Shown here one piece after another: positions 27,301 through 35,800 of a stretch of DNA of 36,247 nucleotides. The stretch is from NCBI RefSeq assembly GCF_905397435.1, contig NZ_CAJPVI010000073.1, forward strand, positions 1-36,247, read 5' to 3'. Position 1 is the first letter of the stretch; each line of letters begins with the position of its first letter. This DNA is from Cupriavidus numazuensis (lineage in GTDB: Bacteria > Pseudomonadota > Gammaproteobacteria > Burkholderiales > Burkholderiaceae). The position numbers and the translations under genes were made by a program. The notes under the pieces are model-generated. The model was not told the DNA's origin. It searched no databases and was given only the letters and a program-made list of their open reading frames with translations.

Positions 27301-29497
27301 CGGCACGCTCACGCTGTCCCGTCAGGCGGGAAGCCCCGCGGGCGCAGTGAATATCGGCGGCACGCTGATCATCAACCAGGGCGTGGTGGCGCTGGATGGC
27401 GACTCGATTCTCAGCGAGTCGATGAATGTCGCCGTCAACAGCAGCCAGCACGCTGTCGGCACGCTGAAACTGGTCAGCGGCAACGAGAGCATCAACGCAC
27501 TGAGCGGGGCAGGGAACATCGATCTGGGATCGAATCGCCTGACCGTTCAGCAGGGCGGCGCCTTCTCCGGCACCGTGACCGGTTCCGGTGTATTCGATGT
27601 CCGCGGAGGCAACTTCAACGTCAACAACACGCTGGCGTCTACCGATCCGAACAGCGCGTTCACGCTGGGGGGCTCAGCAGGCCCGGTTTCCGCATCGGTC
27701 TCTGCGGGCAGCACGCTTTCGTTCCCGTTGATTCAGCTGAATCAGGATGCCACGCTGTCGGTGGCAGCGGGGAGCACGGCCAAGGCAGACACCATCGCAC
27801 TCAACGCGAATTCGCTGCTTGAAGTGGGGGCACAGGCCAATGTCACCTCCGGTGCCGTCAATGTTTCCGACACCGCACGGCTCGATGTACAGGGCTCGCT
27901 TGCCGCCGGCACCATCTCCGTGGTCTCGAACAATCCGGGCACAGTGCCGACGCTGCACCTCGGCAATGCCGCCGACCCCTCGGTTCTGGGTACGGTGACC
28001 GCCTCGAATACGCAGATTGTCGGCGGTGTCCTGTCCGGAAATGGCTCGCTCTCGGGCAACCTGGTGATGGGGGCAAACTCGCTGCTGTCGCCCGGCAACT
28101 CTCCCGGCATGCTGCAAGTCGAGAACGTGACCCTGGCCAGCGGCTCGACCACCAAGATGGAGATCGCCAATGCTGCGCTCAACCGGGTCGCCGGCAAAGA
28201 CTTCGATCAGGTGAAGGTGACCGGAGCGCTCAAGATCCAGGATGGCACGACGCTCAATATTGCCAACTACAACGGCGGTGCGGACGTGGCTTACGGCGAG
28301 GCAATCCAGCTGTTCGCCTACACGCCGGGGAAGCTGACCGGCGCATTCTCGACGGTGCAGAAGGACTATGGACAGGAGGCGTTGTTCAGCCTGGGCACGG
28401 GCAGTGTGGTCGGCCTGGGTAGCGCCGGCTTCAGTGGCTTCTATCAAGCGGTAGCCAAGACTGACAACGATCGCGCCATCCTGAGCGGACTGCAGGCGAA
28501 CTCGTCGGGCAACGTCAAGCAGTTCTACGGTGGCAGCCTGCTCGACCGGATGGTATCGACGCTCGCAGCCGGTGGTAATACCGACACCGTGTTCGCCAAG
28601 TTCTCGCCGGAGGCGTACACAAGCCTGACCGAGCAAGGAAAACAGGCCTTGTTCTTCTCGCCAGGCTCGGACATTGCCGGTGACATCGGCAGGACGGAGC
28701 AGGGTATCCACGCCAGCGTATTCGGCGGCCGTCGCAATGCCGACAACGCAGGCTATGCCAGCTATGCGCTGAAGACCGATGGTCTGCAAGGCAGCTACAC
28801 CGGCGTGCTGAAGAGCTCGGTATGGAAGGCGAACCTGGTGGTCGACGATGTTTCGACCAGCAGCAGCTATCTGAACGGCAGGTCCAACGGCGTGACCGGC
28901 TCGCTGTCGGGGGCCACGGAACTGCCAGGAGGACTGGGTCTGCATGCGCTGGCTCGCGCCGCATACAGCTACTATCGCAGCGATCTGACCCGCCAGACCG
29001 GCAATGGATCGGCCAAGGCTGATGGTGTGTCGTCCGATGCGTGGCTGGGTTCGGTCGGCCTGGCCTACGTGCTCAACGGTGCCAACCTGCGCCTGCAGAC
29101 GACGCTGGAGGTCGCGCCGTACTCGGTCAAGACCAACGGATTCTCCGAAGTGAACTCGGCCTCGCCGTCCGATGCGCTGTCCGTGCAGCAGATGAAGCAG
29201 AGCGGCACAGCATTCGTGCTGGGCCTGGGTCTCAGCGGCAATCTGACGGACCGCTTTGGCTTCGACACCGGGTTCAAGGTCATCCGGGACAGCCGCGGCG
29301 ATCATTCGGTGGCAGCCAGCCTCGTCACGGAAGGCGCGACCTTCACGGTGCACAACCCGGGCTTCGGCCAGACGCAGTTCAGTCTCAAGGGCGCGCTGAA
29401 CTATCGCCTCGCAAGCGATATGCAAGTGGGCCTCGGCGCGTACTACTTCGGCGGAAGCGACGTGCAGGCGAAGTTGTCGTTCGACAAGCGCTTCTGA
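21398..29497 (+). CDS. Giant repeat-rich autotransporter adhesin (type Va), 2699 aa
   Basis: A very large outer-membrane/surface protein. Residues 1-33 form an extended signal peptide region (HVFRLVWNAATSSWVAVAE), and cleavage is expected near LHA at residue 58. The passenger contains, in order: a beta-helix start, four IPxGT repeat units (about 261-500), a Gly/Asn-rich stretch, an Ala-rich helical island (about 585-635), a second Gly-rich stretch (about 638-755), PATR-type autotransporter strand repeats (GAGTLTLTGANTYTGGT), and a 301-residue tandem repeat (about 1147-1935). The junction region carries LSPGNSPG near 2229. The beta-barrel (about 2436-2699) ends in Phe (SFDKRF), as needed for BAM insertion. 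Probable role: adhesion or biofilm. No passenger protease motif was seen. The start lacks a clear ribosome binding site but the ESPR fixes it. Confidence 0.93.
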   Translation: MKRPSLNHVFRLVWNAATSSWVAVAETAKGRGKPGRSRLTRLGTVAAISLTSAGGLHAATQTVVDGNGGGGWMVGVGGQAAPTITSNAVFTNFVTQGGAGSGGGAGLGGVFFVNSGGSLTLNNVSFVQNVARGGDGGSTPDVTVNAQSIALADKNATVSSVTAFQVTPTLVNNNGTIVVTGATMGSANPLVQSGEVVSIGGTGSATTTISSVNGNAVTFAQPIAVDSQSIKSLTSAQLTAGTNIISAANFGALAISDVAVGMSVLGTGIPPGTMITDVTRDQNNVVTGITLSNAVTVTGSQALSLVNVTQFSASQFAVSGGGQVLTLPATGLGLAVGMTLTGDGIPTGTKILAINGNQVTLSQAISSTALQFSASLPATTVGQTTIQLTAVDSHMKVGQVVTGTGIPPNTTIVAIDPTTGVVTLSNALTGNPTALTIQSITAQGARSLTLTSTSGLQVGMQVTGAGIPDGTTITSIAGNVVTLSNNLTPGVTVTAFQASSPYSVGGSLNNIAATGTVGANGGNGVSGPQAIVYVTDGEGRSGTNGGSGQSGNGAAGGKGGNAGSGSNGIPFNYEMTDSVIMATVDAATNTAEAAAALATFPPAAALSAAHVAAAAKSYVDLGIAIANLAQWGVDLSNGTAGRGGDGGSGGKGGNGSTFYGGGAGGSGGNGGSGALSFTDGGNGGDGGNGGAGGFGAGGGSGGAAGQGGGTGNAADGSAGDGGKAGFGGGVGSNGDGEEGGGGSGYGGAIFVRAGGSLTLTGNVLFRDNTVLAGSSNNGGQAGQASGSDIFMMKGSSVLLAPGVGNTIRIEGQIADDSAASIGSGGYAPGAGADLQIGGGGLVQLAGTNTYSGKTILQGGTLQADLGVGINSASSVVFNGAGTLGSGLATSTVGTLLLSSDVTQRAGSAVPGQFIWNGAGGFAAGTADGITVAFGQTPTGARQTLQWGSSYLSANSTMVFGSEYSQGSVRLKNDIDLAGNQGNIAVYGQYAGSQGILAPDARYTAYMDGNITNGSLKVGAAGYNGTLFLTGQNQISSLVLNGGLVSTIDNQANIGHLMRPAGGSVTINGGTLVLGGAETMTTVDVQAGGQIVAGATLTAGDVSNSGVISLVDGGAFQSVTNNAGATFATAGSVTVSGALTNAATASVVQSGEVAAGSVVNNGSWSVSGAQTIQTPSLTGNGVFALANAADTVTIDQSGNSTFGGSFTGNGAFAKDGAGTLTLTGASTNVGGTVVNAGTLDTTGGGTLADTGAVTIASGATFTAGTADIIGAVTNNGTFNVNAIQAAASVTNNGTTNLNADLASAGLVTNNGTVNVSGDRSVATTGLAGGTSGVINLAQSTDALHLYQSGASTYAGVIAGSGALEKLDTGTLTLTGANTYTGGTLVSAGKLDTTGGGTLADTGAVTIASGATFTAGTADTIGVVTNDGTVNVNAAQTMAAVTNNGGAVVVQSSEVAAGGVVNNGSWSVNGAQTIHTPTLTGNGVFALANAADTVTIDQSGNSTFAGAFTGNGAFAKDGAGTLTLTGASTNLGGTVVSAGTLDTTGGGTLADTGAVTIASGATFTAGTADIIGAVTNHGTFNVNAVQAAASVTNNGTTNLNADLASAGTVANNGIVNVSGDRSVVTTGLTGGTSGVINLAQSTDALHLYQSGASTYAGVIAGSGALEKLDAGTLTLTGANTYTGGTLVSAGTLDTTGGGTLADNGAVTIASGATFTAGTADTIGVVTNSGTVNVNAAQTMAAVTNNGGAVVVQSSEVAAGGVVNNGSWSVNGAQTIHTPTLTGNGVFALANAGDAITIDQSGNSTFSGAFAGNGAFAKDGAGTLTLTGASTNLGGTVVSAGTLDTTGGGTLADTGPVKIASGATFTAGTADTIGAVTNHGTFNINAVQVAASVTNNGTANLNADLGSTGTITNNGTVNVSGNRGVATAGLTGGTSGIVNVQPGSVLRLTQNGDSAYSGRIVGAGSMVKEGTGTLTLSRQAGSPAGAVNIGGTLIINQGVVALDGDSILSESMNVAVNSSQHAVGTLKLVSGNESINALSGAGNIDLGSNRLTVQQGGAFSGTVTGSGVFDVRGGNFNVNNTLASTDPNSAFTLGGSAGPVSASVSAGSTLSFPLIQLNQDATLSVAAGSTAKADTIALNANSLLEVGAQANVTSGAVNVSDTARLDVQGSLAAGTISVVSNNPGTVPTLHLGNAADPSVLGTVTASNTQIVGGVLSGNGSLSGNLVMGANSLLSPGNSPGMLQVENVTLASGSTTKMEIANAALNRVAGKDFDQVKVTGALKIQDGTTLNIANYNGGADVAYGEAIQLFAYTPGKLTGAFSTVQKDYGQEALFSLGTGSVVGLGSAGFSGFYQAVAKTDNDRAILSGLQANSSGNVKQFYGGSLLDRMVSTLAAGGNTDTVFAKFSPEAYTSLTEQGKQALFFSPGSDIAGDIGRTEQGIHASVFGGRRNADNAGYASYALKTDGLQGSYTGVLKSSVWKANLVVDDVSTSSSYLNGRSNGVTGSLSGATELPGGLGLHALARAAYSYYRSDLTRQTGNGSAKADGVSSDAWLGSVGLAYVLNGANLRLQTTLEVAPYSVKTNGFSEVNSASPSDALSVQQMKQSGTAFVLGLGLSGNLTDRFGFDTGFKVIRDSRGDHSVAASLVTEGATFTVHNPGFGQTQFSLKGALNYRLASDMQVGLGAYYFGGSDVQAKLSFDKRF
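22178..22900 (+). repeat. Four tandem 61-residue-class IPxGT repeat units in the autotransporter
   Basis: Cores of the form G-M-x-V-x-G-x-G-I-P-x-G-T begin at 22178, 22406, 22589 and 22772, spaced 228, 183 and 183 bp; the last two spacings are exactly 61 codons. Each core is followed by a GN-VTLS-type strand. A fifth, diverged half-unit (SVNGNAVTFAQ) lies before them near 22030. Protein identity is moderate, so these are older duplications than the 903-bp repeat. Confidence 0.75.
22950..23660 (+). repeat. Gly-rich segments of the passenger split by an Ala-rich island
   Basis: Short GGxGG/GNGG tracts at about 22950-23100 and 23310-23660 encode a flexible or beta-roll-like Gly-rich region. Between them about 65 codons encode an Ala-rich, probably helical segment without Gly repeats (TAEAAAALATFPPAAALSAA). 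The GGC/GGT triplet runs are likely to be prone to slippage. Confidence 0.7.
24838..27200 (+). repeat. 903-bp (301-residue) near-identical tandem repeat, about 2.6 copies
   Basis: The landmark gcaatcg(g/a)gcgaagtggc begins at 24838, 25741 and 26644, an exact 903-bp period. Copies 1 and 2 are full length; copy 3 runs near-identically to about 27200 and then decays into diverged versions of the same strand pattern. Each unit is itself two half-units: the block LDTTGGGTLAD begins at 25109, 25562, 26012, 26465 and 26915, alternating 453 and 450 bp. Reading frame is kept throughout. High DNA identity suggests recent duplication or gene conversion. Confidence 0.9.
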
Positions 29498-29501
29498 TGG
29501 C

Positions 29502-29535
29502 CCTGGTAGCCCCCGTCCTGTGGGGGCTACCCAGG
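29502..29535 (+). terminator. Strong hairpin after the autotransporter gene
   Basis: Arms cctggtagccccc (29502-29514) and gggggctacccagg (29522-29535) pair over 13 bp with a single-base bulge and a 7-nt loop, starting 5 bp after the stop codon. There is no T-run after it, so termination may need Rho, or the hairpin may protect the mRNA 3' end. Confidence 0.6.
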
Positions 29536-29721
29536 ACCGGCACGCGGTTTGCCGCGGCAAAACCACGCAATCCTTCCGACTCCCTTTCCCCATATCGAGA
29601 CGACGTGCCGAAGGAAGCACGCCGGTCCCGCCGGGCAGGGGAGGCCGGGCGGCCAGGGCAGACCCACAGCGGCGCAACGCAGCGAAACCTCACAGGCGCA
29701 CTAAACTAGGCGCAGATGGGC

Positions 29722-29728
29722 AAAGGGG
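29722..29728 (+). promoter_or_regulatory. Ribosome binding site deciding the CheBR start
   Basis: AAAGGGG is 5 nt before ATG 29734. An in-frame ATG at 29716 lies before this site and has no purine-rich stretch of its own, so the later start is preferred. Confidence 0.55.
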
Positions 29729-29733
29729 CTGCC

Positions 29734-32700
29734 ATGACGACGCGTCCGGCAAACCGTGCTGATGGCCCTGCGTCCTGCATAGTAGGGGTGGGGGCGTCGG
29801 CCGGCAGCATCTCGGATCTGCAAACTCTTGTAGGTTCTGTACCTGCGGGTTCTGGATTGACCCTGGTGCTTGTGCAGCACATGGCGCCTGGACACCATCA
29901 GCAGCTTCTTCACTTGCTCTCCCGATGGTCCGTGCTGCCAGCGAGGCAGGCCCGGGACGGCGAACGCCTGCACGCCGATCATCTCTACGTGGCTAGTGCC
30001 GACGAAGTCCTCACGGTAGAAGGCGGCGTCTTCCGCTCAGCGCCTGCAGAAGGCGGGGACCGGCGTCCCGGCATCGACAGCATCGACGCGTTTCTAGAGA
30101 GTCTCGCCCGGGATTGTGGCCCTGCGGCGATCGCGGTCATCCTGTCCGGCACGGGAAAGGATGGTGCCGCCGGCGCATCGAGCGTCCTGCGCAATGGCGG
30201 AACCGTGATCGTGCAGGATCCGCTTACGGCCATGTATGACGGCATGCCGCACGCGGTTCTCGAGCGTGGCGCCGCTCACTACATTCTTCCGGTCAGTGCC
30301 ATTGCCCCTCAGTTGCTGCGGTGCGCCTCGCCGGCATATCAGCCGCCCGCCAGACCTGCCGGTTCGATCGCTCGTACCGCCGATGCGCTTGACGGGATCG
30401 TCGGCATGATCCGGCAGCAGGAAGGACTCGATCTCAGCGCTTACAAGCCGTCGCCGCTGCTGTGGCGTATCCAGAAGCGCATGAACGCGCGCCAGGTGAC
30501 CCTGCTGCGCGACTACGAAGCCCTCTTGCGAGCCGATCCCACGGAACTCCATACACTGGTTCGCCATCTGCCGATCCACGTCACCGCGTTCTTCCGCGAC
30601 CCCGACGCATGGGACGTGCTGAGACGCGAAGTCATCCTGCCCCTCGCAGACAGGGGGCTGCCCCACGAACCTGTACGCGCATGGACGACGGCATGCGCGA
30701 CGGGCGAAGAAGCCTACTCCATTGCCATGCTGCTCGCGGAATCGCTGGGCACTGGCCGGGACCGCCCCGGGTTTCAGGTCTTTGCGACTGACGCATCGGC
30801 AGAAATCGTCGCGCGAGCAAGTCACGGCGTATTTTCGGAGGAGACGATGCAGCAAGTCTCCGAAACGCGCCGGTCGGCGTTCTTCTACAGCGCGGACGGT
30901 GCGCTTCGCATCAAGCGCGAATTGCGGGAGCGCATGGTGTTCGCACCGCACGATCTCCTCGCCGATCCGCCGTTGCCCGATCTCGATATTGTCACGTGCC
31001 GCAACCTGTTCATCTATCTGAACACGGAAGCCGTTCAGCACATTCTTACCCAGCTCAACGCTGCGCTGCGCATAGGCGGCTATCTGTTCCTCGGCAACAC
31101 GGAGGTGCTGCCGCCGCATCAGCAAGGCTTTGAAGCGGTCTCGGAGCGTTGCGGGCTCTACCGTAAATCGGGCCCCGCGTCGGGCGGCTATATCCGCATC
31201 ACGATGCCGCGCGAGGTGCTGCATGATCGCGCAGCGGCATCTTCCAACGCCCACCGCGCGGCCATCGAGCACCTGGACCTGCCGTCGGTACTGATCGACC
31301 ACGAGTTCCGCATCCTGCAGTTCTATGGTGACACCAGTGCCTACCTGCACCAGCCCGCAGGTCAGCCCACCCACAACCTGCTCGATCTGTCCGACCCCTA
31401 CATCGTCGCCGACCTGAAAGCCGCCGCGGCCGAGGCTGTCGCCGGAAAGCGGTCCGTCACGCTGCACGGCATCCCGAATCGCACCACAGGCCGCTACTCC
31501 TCAAGCGTGCGAGTAACGGCGATGCGAGCCGCCGGCGGTGCCGCCGCGGTGAGATTGCTGGTGTCTTTCATCCCCGCCGAGCTCGACCTTACGGCGCAGC
31601 ATGCGGACGATGGATCGCCATATCGCGGGCAAAGCCGCGATCGGGACGGCGGGGCGCAGGGAAGGGCGTTCCGCGTCTCTTATGCAGAACTGGACGCTTC
31701 CCGCGAAGAGCTTCAGGTTCTCAACGAAGAGCTGCACGTATCGAACGAACAACTCAAGGAAAAGCTCGCTGAACTTGAAATGCAGAGTCGCGTCCTGAGC
31801 GCCGGCGCGGTGATGACGCTGTTTCTCGACGACAGGCTGGGCATCCAGTGGTTCACGCCTGCGATCACCGCGCTGCTGCCGCTGAAACCTGTCGATGTTG
31901 GCCGCCGTATCACCGATCTCAACGCCAGATTCGACGATCCGGCACTCCTTGACGACGTCCGCTCCGTACTAAGAACCCATGAGCCACGCGAAGCGGAGAT
32001 CAACGGCCATGACGACCGCTGGTATCTTCGGCGTGTTCGCCCATACCTCACGGCAGCAGGGGCAGTCCTTGGCGTGGCAATCACGTTCACGGACATCACG
32101 GAGCGCAGGAGCGCTGAGGAGGCGCTGCGTGAAAGCGCCGGGCGCAGCGAGTTTCTCGTCCGGCTTGCCGATGCGCTTCGGCCCCTGTCCGTCTCCGGCG
32201 ACATGCAGCAAGTGGTGGCGCGCGTGCTGCGCGAGCGGCTGGACGCGTCCCGTGTCATGTGGGTCGAAGGCGGTGACGGCGCCGCGCTACGCATCGTGGC
32301 CATCAGCAACGCCCGGGACATGCCCGATCCCGATGGGCGCTATGCGATCGGTGGCAATGCGGCCCTTTTTCCGGGTGAGCTGCTGTCAGACCGGACACGC
32401 TGGAGCGACTGTACCGCTGGCGAAGGCGCCGAAGAGGCGGCACACAGCATGCTTGATCGCGGCATGGTAATTGGTGCGTGGGCCAACATACCCTTGCGGT
32501 ACGCCGGACGCGTAACGGGCACGCTCATCGTGCACCACCGAGAATCCCACGTATGGTCGGCCGAGGAACTGACGTTCCTCGAACTTGTCGCCGAGCGGGC
32601 GTGGGCTGCCATTGAACGCGTGAGGGCGGAAGAAGAGGTTCACGCGCGCAATGCGGAGCTCGAACGCTTCAACAGGGTCGCGGTGGGCCGCGAGCTGCGA

Positions 32701-32805
32701 ATGATCGAGCTGAAGGCGGAGGTCAACGTGCTGCGCGCGCGGCTTGGCGAAGCACCTGGCTATCCGTTGCAATTCAGCGCAACAGGAGGATCGGACGATG
32801 CCTGA
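29734..32805 (+). CDS. CheB-CheR-PAS-GAF fusion protein without kinase domain
   Basis: A 1023-residue cytoplasmic protein. CheB-type methylesterase comes first (about 14-195), with catalytic S22 (GASAG), H49 (VQHMAP) and D143 (GKDG) and no receiver in front. CheR-type methyltransferase follows (about 214-480), with the SAM motif ACATGEEAYSIAMLL near 320. A coiled coil (about 648-690) leads to a PAS domain (about 690-800) and a GAF domain (about 820-970). The C-terminus, GRELRMIELKAEVN, looks like the linker that normally runs into a histidine kinase, but the gene ends there. The next gene, a hybrid kinase, overlaps it by 8 nt. CheBR fusions of this kind often act outside flagellar chemotaxis; the methylated substrate is unknown and no MCP gene is nearby. 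Confidence 0.9.
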   Translation: MTTRPANRADGPASCIVGVGASAGSISDLQTLVGSVPAGSGLTLVLVQHMAPGHHQQLLHLLSRWSVLPARQARDGERLHADHLYVASADEVLTVEGGVFRSAPAEGGDRRPGIDSIDAFLESLARDCGPAAIAVILSGTGKDGAAGASSVLRNGGTVIVQDPLTAMYDGMPHAVLERGAAHYILPVSAIAPQLLRCASPAYQPPARPAGSIARTADALDGIVGMIRQQEGLDLSAYKPSPLLWRIQKRMNARQVTLLRDYEALLRADPTELHTLVRHLPIHVTAFFRDPDAWDVLRREVILPLADRGLPHEPVRAWTTACATGEEAYSIAMLLAESLGTGRDRPGFQVFATDASAEIVARASHGVFSEETMQQVSETRRSAFFYSADGALRIKRELRERMVFAPHDLLADPPLPDLDIVTCRNLFIYLNTEAVQHILTQLNAALRIGGYLFLGNTEVLPPHQQGFEAVSERCGLYRKSGPASGGYIRITMPREVLHDRAAASSNAHRAAIEHLDLPSVLIDHEFRILQFYGDTSAYLHQPAGQPTHNLLDLSDPYIVADLKAAAAEAVAGKRSVTLHGIPNRTTGRYSSSVRVTAMRAAGGAAAVRLLVSFIPAELDLTAQHADDGSPYRGQSRDRDGGAQGRAFRVSYAELDASREELQVLNEELHVSNEQLKEKLAELEMQSRVLSAGAVMTLFLDDRLGIQWFTPAITALLPLKPVDVGRRITDLNARFDDPALLDDVRSVLRTHEPREAEINGHDDRWYLRRVRPYLTAAGAVLGVAITFTDITERRSAEEALRESAGRSEFLVRLADALRPLSVSGDMQQVVARVLRERLDASRVMWVEGGDGAALRIVAISNARDMPDPDGRYAIGGNAALFPGELLSDRTRWSDCTAGEGAEEAAHSMLDRGMVIGAWANIPLRYAGRVTGTLIVHHRESHVWSAEELTFLELVAERAWAAIERVRAEEEVHARNAELERFNRVAVGRELRMIELKAEVNVLRARLGEAPGYPLQFSATGGSDDA
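32784..32789 (+). promoter_or_regulatory. Ribosome binding site deciding the kinase start
   Basis: AGGAGG lies 8 nt before ATG 32798 and inside the end of the CheBR gene. It favours 32798 over the open-frame start at 32744. Confidence 0.8.
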
Positions 32806-35800
32806 CGCACTGATCAACGGCGGCGAGATGGGAGCGCGTACACGCGAGTTCGACTGGTCGACGACGCCGCTCGGACCGCGCGAGCACTGGCCACAGAGCC
32901 TGAAGACGGCCGTGTCAATCATGCTGGGCTGCCAGTATCCGCTACTGATCTGGTGGGGGGCGGATCTGATCCACTTCTACAACGACGCTTACCTGCCGGT
33001 GCTCGGCAAGCGCCATCCAGGCGCGCTGGGCAGGCCCGCCCCGGAGGTCTGGGCAGAGGCGTGGCCGCTGGTCGGACCGCAAGCGGATGCGGTAATGCAG
33101 GAAGGGCGCTCGTACTGGAACGAGGAGCTGCTCATCGTCATGACGCGCAACGGCTATCCCGAGGAGGTCTTCATGACCTTCTCGTACGGGCCGATCATGG
33201 ACGACGACGGCCGCGTGGGCGGCGTATTCTGCGCCTGCACGGAAGAGACACCGCGAGTCCTGGGCCGGCGGCGGCTGGCCACGCTGCAGGCGCTCGCCGA
33301 TCGCTCGAACCAGGCGAAGGCCGACGTTGACGCATGCAAGGTCGCTGCTGCGGAACTGTCGCGCAATGCCAGCGACCTGCCGTTTGCCTTGCTCTACCTG
33401 TTGTCCGACGACGGCTGGTCGCTGCATCTCGCCGGGCATTCGGGCCTCGAGGCGGACACGCCCGCCAGCCCGTCAACCATAGATCTCGATACCATCGATG
33501 CACCGTGGCCGTTTCGCGAAGCGATGGAAGCGGGCAAGGCCGTGGCTGTCGACGACCTGATGGCGCGGTTCGGCCCGCTGCCGGGCGGCCCGTGGCCCGA
33601 GCCCACGCAGCAGGCGCTCGTCTTGCCTATGTCCAGGGCAGGGCAGCAGCGGTTGGCCGGCTTCCTGATCGCTGGCGTCAGTCCGCGACTGCCGCTGGAC
33701 GAAGACTACCGCGCGTTCCTCGATCTCGTGGCGGCGCAATCGGCGACCGCGATCGCCAATGCGCGCGCCTACGAAGCCGAGCGCCAGCGCGCCGAAGCGC
33801 TCGCCGAAATCGATCGCACGAAGACGCTTTTCTTCGCCAACGTCAGCCACGAGTTCCGGACACCGCTGACCCTGATGCTCGGCCCACTCGAAGCGGTGCT
33901 GCACAACGCAGAGCCTCTTTCCCCGCCGCTGCGCGAAGACATCGAGATCGCGCACCGCAACGCGTTGCGCCTGCTCAAGCTGGTCAATACACTGCTCGAC
34001 TTTTCGCGCATCGAGTCAGGGCGCGCACAGGCTTCGTTCGAGCCGGTCGACGTCGCAACATTCAGTGCGGAACTCGCGAGCAACTTCCGGTCGGCGATCG
34101 AGCGTGCGGGGATGCGCCTGGTGATCGATTGTCCGCCGCTCGCGGAGGCGGTGTGGATCGACCGGGACATGTGGGAAAAGATCGTACTTAACCTGCTGTC
34201 GAACGCATTCAAATTTACGTTCGATGGCCAGATCACCGTGCGAGTCTTCCCCGAGTCCAGCGATCGGCTCGTGCTGACTGTCAGCGATACCGGCACGGGT
34301 ATTCCCGCGGCCGAGCTGCCTCGCCTGTTCGAACGTTTTCACCGCATCCGCGGCGCGCGCGCCCGCTCTCACGAAGGCTCGGGCATTGGCCTGGCGCTCG
34401 TGAAGGAACTGGTGAACCTGCATGGCGGCACCATCAATGTGAGCACAGTTCCCGACCAGGGCACGACGTTCGAGGTACGCATTCCCGTCGGTGCCTCGCG
34501 GCTGGTCGGACACGCCACGCTTGCGGATTCGCCGCGTCAGAACACGGCCATTGGCGCCGGTCCTTTCGTCGAGGAGGCGCTACGCTGGTTGCCGGATAAC
34601 GCAGTTCCCGACACGCGTGCCGCTGATGATCACGGGCAAGCAGTCCCCGGCCATGCCGTCAACTGCCAGGAGAATTCCGGACGACGCGCCAGCATCCTGG
34701 TCGCCGACGACAATGCCGATATGCGCGACTACGTCAAACGCCTGCTCGCCGACGACTACGACGTCGAAACTGTGCAGGATGGCGATTCGGCGCTGCGGTT
34801 CGCGCTGGCGCATCCTCCTGATATCGCGATCGTCGACATCATGATGCCAGGCATGGATGGCCTGGAACTGCTGCGCGCGATGAGAGCCGATTCGCGAACG
34901 CGGCACATCCCCATGATCCTGCTGTCGGCGCGCGCCGGCGAAGAATCGAAAGTTGAAGGGCTCGACGCGGGCGCCGACGACTACCTCGTCAAGCCATTTG
35001 CCGCACGTGAACTGCGATCGCGCGTCAAGGCCCATGTCACCCTGGCCGAGGAGCGCCGCCGCGCGACAGCGGCGCTCAATGCCCGCCTCGGCGAGCTTCA
35101 GCGCGCCAACTCGGATATTCGCGATGCACGGCGCGCGACGCTTAACGTGCTGGAAGATGTTGTCGAAGCACGCAGTCGCGCGGAGCAACTATACGGGGAG
35201 TTGTGCGAACAGAACCGTTGGACCATCGGTCAGCGCGAGGCGCTCGAGGCGGCCGTAAACGGTGAACCGCTCGCGACTTCACTGGGTATTCTCACGCGTG
35301 TCGCCGTCGCCTCGCTGGGGGAGGGCACGCGCGCAGCCTTCTATCTCGCCGATGAGACGGGCAAGGTGCTGCATCACATCGTCGGCATGAGCGCCGACTA
35401 CGCCGCGGCAGTCGACGCCTTCGCCATCGGACCGGAGTCGCTCGCATGCGGCCTGGCCACGCATACCGGCGAGGCCGTCATCACCGTCGATGTGCATAGC
35501 GATCCGCGTTGGGAGCCATGGAGATGGCTTGCTGACCGTTTCGGCTATCGCGGCTGCTGGAGCTTTCCGGTCGACTCGGCGGCGGGAAAGTTCATCGGAT
35601 CGCTGGCGCTGTATCACCCTGAGCCTCGTGACGTGACAAGCCGCAACTGCGAGCTGGCGGCACTTCTTACCAGTACCGCGTCGATCGTGATATCGCGCCA
35701 TAAGGAAGCGGAGAAACGGAAACTGGCTGAAACGGCGTTTCGCCGCACCGAGCACCCGTTGCGCGCCCGCGTGCCGGGGAGTTTCGATCGCGTCTACCGC

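Noticed and set aside
25007..29677. Further long minus-strand frames opposite the repeats and barrel
   Set aside because: Their repeats simply mirror the plus-strand 903-bp repeat, and they lack ribosome binding sites and motifs.
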